60,949 nucleotides of DNA from a bacterium (GTDB taxonomy: Bacteria; CLD3; SB21), in NCBI GenBank assembly GCA_008933615.1, contig WBUR01000026.1, forward strand, positions 1-60,949, in the 5' to 3' direction. Every line of letters begins with the position of its first letter. The first letter of the stretch is position 1. Below are positions 55,135 to 60,949 of the stretch, one piece after another. Made by a program: the position numbers and the translations under genes. A model generated the notes under the pieces. The model saw nothing but the letters and a program-made list of their open reading frames with translations, was not told the origin of the DNA and did no database searches.

Positions 55135-57285
55135 CTATTCAAATTTATAATCGATTTTTGTAGCCTGTTGCGCTTTGACTCGGACGGTAATTTCATAATA
55201 CTTTCGAAATTTGGAATGCACCAGCCTCACTTTATAAAATCCCGGCTTCACTTCTTTGAGCGCCGGGGTGATTTGTCCGTATTCTCTAACAGTATTCAAA
55301 TAAATATCAGCACCGGGCGGGTCGGTCGTCAGTTCTAAAAAACCGTTAGGGTATGAAAACACAACCGCGCTCTCGGTAGTGTCGTCCTTTGCTACTTTTA
55401 CAGTCTGAGTTTTCTTTTCATTTTTATAAACGGCTTTAATTTTATGCGAACTTGCTAATAAACCGTCAATTTGCAATGGCGTTTTCCCTTCGGCTTGTTC
55501 CTGCTCGTCCAAATACACATCGGCGCCTGACGGGTTTGATTTGATAAGAAGCGATCCATACGTCGGCTTCAACGAGTCAATGAGTTCTAGAGTCTCCTCA
55601 GCAGTGACAGTGATATTCTTAGCCCATTCTTCGTATCCGTCCGCGTGAATCAATATTTTCTTTTCACCAACATCCAGGCTGTACTTATTTTCTTTGTAAT
55701 TCCGGTTTAGCCTTTTTCCGTCCACGAGAATATACGCGTTTTCAGGATAGACTTTTTCGAGAGAAACAAATCCGCGCATTCTATCGAGAGTGAGATCCGT
55801 GCGGGTCAATCTGCTTTTCCTCAGCGAAACGTCTCTGCGTTTAATGAGATGATCTTCTTTCGAAAAAATAAAAGTATATTTCCCCGCAGGAAATATCAAA
55901 CTGTCAATCGGCGTATAACCTAGAAATTTGCCGTAACTGGTTTCAACCTTAACCATTGCTGGAACTGAAACAATGGAAACGTAGGATGTATCCACGCCGC
56001 TTGGAATTTCAACCGGCAGTAATTTCAAATGTGCATCAATGTTTTTGGTTTCGCCCTTTCCAAAAATAATTGCCGTCTCATACGGCTGGTAATTCTCGCG
56101 TGTCGCGTATACCCGGTGTTCCCCGACGCTGATACTGTCAATCTCCAAAATGGGACCGGACATATTGTATTGCTGATCATCGATGAGTACCGCCGCATCA
56201 GGAACGTTTAGTTTCATCCTCAAAGAGGCCGGCTTCTCATCGCTCAACGCTTTGGCTAGTTTGGACTCTCCGTTAGATTGTGTAAAAATCATGGAGAGGC
56301 ACACGATCGTGGCAATCACAGCCCAGAAAAAAGAAATCATTGAAAAGATGCGGTTGCCGAACCACTCGTAAAATTTTCCGAAAAGCGATTGTAAAATAAT
56401 TTGTTCGCCGGTGCGAAACAATAATTTGGTTCTGGAGAAGGCAACCGTACGATTTGCTTTGATATGCTTAAGGACTTCTTCCAATTCCCCTATATTTTGG
56501 AACCGGTCGTCCGGGTTTTTGGCCAGGCTCTTCAATATCACATCGTTCAGGCCGTCTTGTAATCCTGGATTTACAATGGAAGGCGGTATCGGATTTTCGT
56601 TGACAACCCGGTATAATATTTCTGTAAGATTCTTTCCGGGAAATGCCTTTTCGCTTGTAAGAAATTCGTAAAATACCGTCCCAAGAGAAAAAATATCGGA
56701 CCGGTGATCCACAGATTTTCCGGTTATCTGTTCCGGCGACATGTAGCCCGGCGTACCGAGGATCGTCCCCATGACGGTCGTTGTCGACGCCACGGCTTTT
56801 GCAATACCAAAATCAGTTATCTTCGGGTGTCCGTCCTGCGTGACTATGATGTTGCCCGGTTTGATATCCCGGTGAATAATCCCGTGCTTATGGGCATAAC
56901 TCAAACCGTCACAAATTTGAATGATAATATCTAATTTTTGCGCAGGCGTGTATTCAACCGATTTCTGGATAATTTCTTCGAGAGTTTTACCATTCACAAA
57001 TTCCATTGCAATATACGAAATTCCCTGATCCTCTTCCGCGTCGTATATAGCTACGATATTCGGATGCATGAGCTTTCCGGCCAGTTTTGACTCGTAGATA
57101 AAACGTTCCTGAAATTGCTTGGCCTGCTCTTCGCTGAGTCCGGAATGGATGTTTAATGCCTTAATCGCTATAGCGCGGTCGATTCTCGGGTCAACGGCCT
57201 TGTACACAATTGCCATCGCTCCTTGCCCAAGTACATCCTCTATTTGATAACGTCCGAGGCTTGATATTTTAGTTTCTGTGGTCAT
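55135..57285 (-). CDS. Ser/Thr protein kinase with PEGA domains
   Basis: The 716-residue protein has an N-terminal Hanks-type kinase (~12-270): glycine loop LGQGAMAIVYKA, ATP-binding Lys42, HRDIKPGNI with Asp140, DFG (TDFGIAKA), the activation loop with GTPGYMSPEQ. One membrane helix follows (~315-337). The outer part has four or five PEGA repeats (VPDAAVLIDDQQYNMSGP, YPENAYILVDGKRLNR, SNPSGADVYLDEQEQAEGKTPLQIDG, TDPPGADIYLNTVREYGQITP). PEGA repeats usually bind surface structures. It should phosphorylate cytoplasmic targets in response to an envelope cue; targets unknown. Upstream lies cmk, 5 bases away. Confidence 0.93.
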   Translation of the reverse strand: MTTETKISSLGRYQIEDVLGQGAMAIVYKAVDPRIDRAIAIKALNIHSGLSEEQAKQFQERFIYESKLAGKLMHPNIVAIYDAEEDQGISYIAMEFVNGKTLEEIIQKSVEYTPAQKLDIIIQICDGLSYAHKHGIIHRDIKPGNIIVTQDGHPKITDFGIAKAVASTTTVMGTILGTPGYMSPEQITGKSVDHRSDIFSLGTVFYEFLTSEKAFPGKNLTEILYRVVNENPIPPSIVNPGLQDGLNDVILKSLAKNPDDRFQNIGELEEVLKHIKANRTVAFSRTKLLFRTGEQIILQSLFGKFYEWFGNRIFSMISFFWAVIATIVCLSMIFTQSNGESKLAKALSDEKPASLRMKLNVPDAAVLIDDQQYNMSGPILEIDSISVGEHRVYATRENYQPYETAIIFGKGETKNIDAHLKLLPVEIPSGVDTSYVSIVSVPAMVKVETSYGKFLGYTPIDSLIFPAGKYTFIFSKEDHLIKRRDVSLRKSRLTRTDLTLDRMRGFVSLEKVYPENAYILVDGKRLNRNYKENKYSLDVGEKKILIHADGYEEWAKNITVTAEETLELIDSLKPTYGSLLIKSNPSGADVYLDEQEQAEGKTPLQIDGLLASSHKIKAVYKNEKKTQTVKVAKDDTTESAVVFSYPNGFLELTTDPPGADIYLNTVREYGQITPALKEVKPGFYKVRLVHSKFRKYYEITVRVKAQQATKIDYKFE

Positions 57286-57290
57286 GAAAA

Positions 57291-57959
57291 TTAGTCCTGT
57301 ATCAATCGAATAATATAATCTACCTGCTCTTCCGGTGTCATATTTGAATTATCAATTACCATCGCATCGGCAGGTTTGACAAGCGGGCTTTCATCGCGGT
57401 TTTCATCAAAAGAATCGCGGGCATTAATTTCTTCCGCCATTTTGTTAAAGGGAATGATTACATTATTTGCTTCCAGTTCCTTCTGACGTCGGCGGGCCCG
57501 CGTTTCAATATCTGCCGTCAAAAAAAATTTCTTATCTGCATCCGGGAAAATTACCGTGCCGGCATCGCGCCCGTCGATCACATATCCGCCCGGTTTGCCG
57601 ATAGCTTGTTGCTGCTTTACTAGAAATTGCCGCACCTCTCTGATGCTGGATATGGCGCTGACGTGTTTTGTCACCTCCACACCGCGAATATCTTCGGAAA
57701 CGTCTTTACCGTTTAAAATAGTTTTTTGTACTCCGTCTGCGTAGGTAAGATCAATTTGGATTTCTGGGAGCAAAGAAACAACATTAGTCGCGATGGAAGG
57801 ATCGATTTTTTTCAAAAGAACCATTAAAGTTATCGCCCTGTACATGGCTCCCGTGTCAAGATATGCGTAACCTAGGCGCTTTGCCAATTGTTTGGCCGTC
57901 GTACTTTTACCGGAGCCCGCAGGTCCGTCCAATGTGATAATAAGCTTTCGTGCAGACAT
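57291..57959 (-). CDS. cmk: Cytidylate kinase
   Basis: The 222-residue protein has P-loop DGPAGSGKST (11-20), LDTGAMYRA, a VIDGRDAGTVIFPDADKKFFLTA block and RARRRQKEL. It phosphorylates CMP and dCMP. Length and order of motifs are normal for the Cmk family. It lies between rluB and the PEGA kinase gene with only a few bases between, in what looks like a long operon that runs from scpB (rluB-cmk order is common). Confidence 0.96.
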   Translation of the reverse strand: MSARKLIITLDGPAGSGKSTTAKQLAKRLGYAYLDTGAMYRAITLMVLLKKIDPSIATNVVSLLPEIQIDLTYADGVQKTILNGKDVSEDIRGVEVTKHVSAISSIREVRQFLVKQQQAIGKPGGYVIDGRDAGTVIFPDADKKFFLTADIETRARRRQKELEANNVIIPFNKMAEEINARDSFDENRDESPLVKPADAMVIDNSNMTPEEQVDYIIRLIQD

Positions 57960-57965
57960 TTATTG

Positions 57966-58670
57966 TTAAGCTAAGCCAACCGCTTTCTTTAAAGCTTGAA
58001 CCTCCGGCGGGCGTAAATTTCTCCATTGCCCGTATTTAAGTTTGGCAAGATGAAGCGGACCGTATTGTGTTCGATGCAGTTCGCGGACTTTGAAGCCGAG
58101 TTTCCGAAACATCCGTTTGACTTGTTTATTTTTACCTTCATGAATCGTGATCTGAACAACTTCTTTACCAAGTTTAATCGCTTTGCAAGGCGCCGTTTTT
58201 CCGTCAATAAGAACGACCCCTTTTCGTAAATAACTGAGTTCTTGTTCATTGATCTTCTTGTTGAGCACCGCTACATACGTTTTTTCCACGCCAAATTTCG
58301 GATGAGAAAGTCGAAACGTCAGTTCACCGTCATTGGTCATCAAAAGTAATCCCGTTGTATCATAATCAAGGCGACCCACTGGAAATACACGATCGGATAT
58401 ACGAACAAGGTCAATGACGGAATCTCTTCCTTTTTCGTCTTTGACTGTTGTGACATAATTCAGCGGTTTGTGTAGGAGGATGTAAACATCTTTTGTCTTC
58501 ACATGAACGGGCCTCCCGTCCACCTCCACTTTATCCAGCTCAACGTCTACAAACGTAGACAAATCGCTTACCGTATTGCCGTTTACCGTAACACGGCCTT
58601 CTTTAATGACTTCATCGCAACTGCGCCGGCTGGCGACGCCGGCAGTTGCCAGATATTTATTTAATCTCAT
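57966..58670 (-). CDS. rluB: Pseudouridine synthase RluB/RsuA family
   Basis: The 234-residue protein starts with an S4 RNA-binding domain (MRLNKYLATAGVASRRSCDE) and continues with the synthase domain: LHKPLNYVTTVKDEKGRDSV, VGRLDYDTTGLLLMTNDGEL with catalytic Asp102, and KNKQVKRMFRKLGF. RluB makes pseudouridine in 23S rRNA helix 93; RsuA acts on 16S. The exact site cannot be decided here, but the neighbourhood (scpB upstream, cmk downstream) is that of RluB. Confidence 0.93.
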   Translation of the reverse strand: MRLNKYLATAGVASRRSCDEVIKEGRVTVNGNTVSDLSTFVDVELDKVEVDGRPVHVKTKDVYILLHKPLNYVTTVKDEKGRDSVIDLVRISDRVFPVGRLDYDTTGLLLMTNDGELTFRLSHPKFGVEKTYVAVLNKKINEQELSYLRKGVVLIDGKTAPCKAIKLGKEVVQITIHEGKNKQVKRMFRKLGFKVRELHRTQYGPLHLAKLKYGQWRNLRPPEVQALKKAVGLA

Positions 58671-58694
58671 AGTGTAACGCGTAAACTTTTTATT

Positions 58695-59528
58695 CTAAAA
58701 TTGATCTGCGGCAATCTTATTTTTTTCTGAGGTTTCAGGCTCCTTGCCTCCCGTTTTTGTGATTAACGTTCCCAGGTCCGGTTTGGCGGACAAGGCTTTT
58801 TTGAATGAATCCTGCCAGCGGAAACCAAATTCTGCAATCTCTCCGGGCTCCTTGATCGATTTGATATGTATAATACATTCCGTAAGAATTTCTTTCTGTG
58901 AAGCAGTATCAAAAGGCGCGCCGAATACCTGCCCGAATGGAAATCGAACTAATACGGTTCGCGGCGGTTTTACATTCTTCAATACCGTTCGCAATGATCC
59001 GATTACGATGGTGCTGATTTCCGCTTCTTCGATTTCGCGGGCTAACAGTCCTGCTGTTTGATGACTAAGAGGCCCGACTGCCGATATGATAACCACGTCG
59101 ACAAGAAATTTTTGCAGCGTTTTAATAATTCTGGGAACCGTTTCGTCGAGAAACCCTTTCGGATCTTTTATCTCGCCCATCACGCTGAAGTGAATCTCGG
59201 AAACGGAACTTATTCTTTTTTCCTTTTCCATTTCCAATAATCGGTCCAGGGGAAATATACAATTATAATCAAGTCCGGCGCCATTCTTTAACTCAATTAC
59301 TTTGTGAGAAACACGAATATCCTGCTGCGTGACGTCCTTCTTAATTTCACGGTACGATGCATCGCCGTTATCGTCGCCCAAATTATAGTGTTTCGTCAGC
59401 TTCCAGTTGTATAATCCGGCCGTCGTAATCAGAGCTACTTTGGCTTCGCTCAGATTCTTCGATAAATGTTTCCATGGTGCGTCATTATTGACGATCCATG
59501 TGTAATCTCTTAAAAATCTAGTGTCCAT
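58695..59528 (-). CDS. Glycine/sarcosine/betaine reductase selenoprotein B-family protein, redox pair lost
   Basis: The 277-residue protein has the family pattern: KVALITTAGLYNWKL, GDASYREIKKDV, HKVIELKNGAGLDYNCIFPLDRLLEM, IHFSVMGEI, and then VGPLSHQTAGLLAREIEEAEISTIVIGS. In related proteins the start of this last block carries UxxC or CxxC. Here it is Gly152 (GGG codon) and Ser155 (AGT codon). So neither selenocysteine nor cysteine is present and normal reductase chemistry is unlikely. No in-frame TGA is present. It is between scpB and rluB and in the same orientation, in a setting with no amino-acid reductase partners (no GrdA or TrxA), so it may have another role. Confidence 0.82.
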   Translation of the reverse strand: MDTRFLRDYTWIVNNDAPWKHLSKNLSEAKVALITTAGLYNWKLTKHYNLGDDNGDASYREIKKDVTQQDIRVSHKVIELKNGAGLDYNCIFPLDRLLEMEKEKRISSVSEIHFSVMGEIKDPKGFLDETVPRIIKTLQKFLVDVVIISAVGPLSHQTAGLLAREIEEAEISTIVIGSLRTVLKNVKPPRTVLVRFPFGQVFGAPFDTASQKEILTECIIHIKSIKEPGEIAEFGFRWQDSFKKALSAKPDLGTLITKTGGKEPETSEKNKIAADQF

Positions 59529-59554
59529 AATTGCCCCGCTTAGTATCTTGCAGT

Positions 59555-60298
59555 TTAGTGATTAGTGGGATCCGAATATTGTTCAGGATCAAATTTGTTT
59601 TCTTTTAACAAAGTATCTATTTCTTTAAAGTCTTCTCTGAGTGAATCATCCTTTGAATTCATATCGCTTTGCTTGCTACCATCATTCGTTAGCTGCTTCT
59701 CAGTGAAATCGAGTTCGAGAGTTTCTGCAAATTCCTTATCTTCTTTAAGGATGTCTTCAATTTCTTTTAATTTAGGAAGTTCTGCGATTTCAAACAAACC
59801 AAAGTGTTCCAAAAAAGCCTTCGTGGTACCAAAAAGCAAAGGCCTCCCAGGCGCATCTTCGCGGCCAACTACGGTAAGAAGATTTTTTTCCATTAACGAA
59901 CGCAATGTCCAGTCGGCGTTGACGCCGCGAATTTTTTCAATTTCTGCGCGTGTGATCGGCTGACGGTACGCCACGATGGCAAGTACTTCAAGCGAAGATT
60001 GTGACAGTTTTTTTTCTGCCTTCGCCTTAAACAGACGGCTCACCCATTTGTCAAACTGCGGATGGGTTGCATATTGATATCCCCCCGCTAATTTGACGAT
60101 GCGGAGCGTGTGATTGACGTTTTGATAATGTTTGTTCAGTTGGTCGATCGCCTCTTCGACGGATTTGGAGCCTATTTCATCTTTTTGAATACACTCGACA
60201 ATGCGCTCTATCGGCAAGGGCTCGGTTGATGCAAAAATGATCGCCTCAATGATGTTTTGTAAATCAATTCCATCAACAGTAATTTGTTCGGAACTCAA
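59555..60298 (-). CDS. scpB: Segregation and condensation protein B
   Basis: The 247-residue protein has two winged-helix domains typical of ScpB: LQNIIEAIIFASTEPLPIERI, then LSQSSLEVLAIVAYRQPITRAEIEKIRGVNADWTLRSLMEKNLLTVVGREDAPGRPLLFGTTKAFLEHFGL. A long acidic tail (~175-247) follows, usual in this family though its length varies. ScpB binds the ScpA kleisin in the SMC complex that organises the chromosome. ScpA is expected just upstream, but there an acidic protein is found (see next entry). Confidence 0.95.
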   Translation of the reverse strand: MSSEQITVDGIDLQNIIEAIIFASTEPLPIERIVECIQKDEIGSKSVEEAIDQLNKHYQNVNHTLRIVKLAGGYQYATHPQFDKWVSRLFKAKAEKKLSQSSLEVLAIVAYRQPITRAEIEKIRGVNADWTLRSLMEKNLLTVVGREDAPGRPLLFGTTKAFLEHFGLFEIAELPKLKEIEDILKEDKEFAETLELDFTEKQLTNDGSKQSDMNSKDDSLREDFKEIDTLLKENKFDPEQYSDPTNH

Positions 60299-60324
60299 CG
60301 TTTTTAGTACCTCCGTATTAGAAA

Positions 60325-60949
60325 CTATTTGGAAAATATCTTTCGTACTATCGACACGATCTTATGGAAAAAACTCCTCCATCGCGTCACTTTCTTTTCA
60401 GGCTCTTTTTCTTTTTTAACCACTGCCGGTTCTTCAGCAAACGAAACCTTGCCGGCGGTAGATTCCGTAAGCTCAGGTACAACCGTTTCATCTCGTACTG
60501 CCAGATTCTCAATTTCAGAAATTTCGGTTTCAAATCTATTTTGGTCCTCAGTAGGAGAGGTGGCAACTTCCGTTTTTCTAAAATCGCTTTCTTCTGTTTC
60601 TATATTTTTTTCGGGTATTGTTTTTTGGTTTACTTGCACGTCTGTGTCAGTTTGTTCTTCAGCATGCACTTCATAATGTTCAGTTTCAAAAACCTGTTTG
60701 TCTGCATTACCACTTTCATCTTGAGGCAGTGTTTCTTTAACATTTTCAGTGACGGATTCATCTTTCTTAAGATCACTCGGTATCTGATGATATATTTCGT
60801 CGCGATTAAGCTCTGTTAAATACACTTTTTCTTTATTAGCTGCGTTAGTTGTGGTTTCATCGTCTGAAGAGTTCTGGCCAAACTCCTGACCCTTTTCATT
60901 CGATATGTCATTAACAAGTACCCGTTCATCGTTTATTGGTTCAGTTACT
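60325..60949 (-). CDS. Acidic low-complexity protein, 3' part, runs off the right edge
   Basis: The frame is open to the last base of the window, so at least 207 residues are present and the start lies outside. The apparent start at 60825 is an internal GTG. The chain is rich in Glu, Asp, Thr and Val without a domain I know, and ends in a basic amphipathic helix (KKVTRWRSFFHKIVSIVRK) and FSK. It ends 26 bases before scpB, where scpA would be expected. It may be a tail fused to ScpA or a separate protein whose basic end contacts membrane or DNA. The window cannot tell. Confidence 0.6.
   Translation of the reverse strand, partial: VTEPINDERVLVNDISNEKGQEFGQNSSDDETTTNAANKEKVYLTELNRDEIYHQIPSDLKKDESVTENVKETLPQDESGNADKQVFETEHYEVHAEEQTDTDVQVNQKTIPEKNIETEESDFRKTEVATSPTEDQNRFETEISEIENLAVRDETVVPELTESTAGKVSFAEEPAVVKKEKEPEKKVTRWRSFFHKIVSIVRKIFSK

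Noticed and set aside
59058-59090. Possible selenocysteine codon in the selenoprotein B-family gene
   Set aside because: The codon at the expected position is GGG, not TGA, and the frame runs through without a stop; no SECIS-type element is needed.
60364-60819. 151-codon plus-strand ORF near the right edge
   Set aside because: It is the antisense shadow of the acidic Glu/Thr-rich frame, which gives Phe-rich text on the other strand.
1-60949. tRNA, rRNA, CRISPR arrays, insertion sequences, integrases or prophage genes
   Set aside because: None was seen by eye; there are no cloverleaf-like ends, no spaced repeat arrays and no transposase-like proteins. A covariance-model search would be needed to exclude small RNAs.

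Overview
The window looks like chromosomal DNA of a Gram-negative, didermic bacterium of moderate GC content, most likely from the FCB superphylum or a neighbouring lineage (Ignavibacteriota, Calditrichota, KSB1 or similar). The clues are the many Sec- and lipobox-bearing proteins, a C-terminal FlgD/T9SS-like domain on a secreted metalloprotease, a 1192-residue SprA-like outer-membrane protein, giant hybrid kinases with two-component propellers, a golvesin-like domain and System I cytochrome c maturation genes. The phylum is an inference. No rRNA, tRNA, insertion sequence, prophage or CRISPR array was seen.

Layout. 1-4.4 kb: the 3' end of der, a secreted MXAN_6640-type metalloprotease, convergent pyruvate kinase and a TPR lipoprotein. 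4.4-8.1 kb: a minus-strand redox operon of two tandem diheme cytochrome c lipoproteins, a porin and a cupredoxin, closed by a strong terminator and divergent from a periplasmic rhodanese. 8.9-14.1 kb: a small secreted protein, 3-hydroxybutyryl-CoA dehydrogenase, a single-domain response regulator, the NfeD/stomatin pair and a methyltransferase. 14.1-23.4 kb: a signalling block of two hybrid histidine kinases with near-identical output halves, a DivK-like regulator and a divergent class III nucleotide cyclase. 23.5-29.6 kb: a partial cytochrome c maturation cluster (ccmF, ccmH, a zinc-ribbon protein, an unknown membrane protein, ccmA) followed by a PGI/PMI isomerase. 29.7-35.3 kb: the large outer-membrane protein with an NHL-repeat partner, then a cyclophilin lipoprotein.

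35.3-40.1 kb is the accessory part. It has two copies of a ~140 bp palindromic repeat, a 30-codon small ORF coupled to a DUF3052 gene, and an AT-rich island with two unknown membrane proteins that end in similar short domains, a membrane-anchored GAF protein overlapping a methyltransferase, and a 67-codon open frame without a usable start.

40.1-60.9 kb is almost entirely minus-strand housekeeping and envelope genes: serine dehydratase, miaA, mutL, methyltransferase, lipoprotein, DUF1634/TauE pair, CtpA protease, a secreted M23/golvesin protein, a membrane MA-type peptidase with TPRs, a lipoprotein, a cysteine-less AhpD-like protein, a PEGA Ser/Thr kinase, cmk, rluB, a selenoprotein-B-family protein that has lost its redox pair, scpB, and an acidic protein running off the edge. 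Themes tying the window together are periplasmic redox chemistry (cytochromes, cupredoxin, ccm genes, rhodanese), envelope proteolysis and dense signal transduction.
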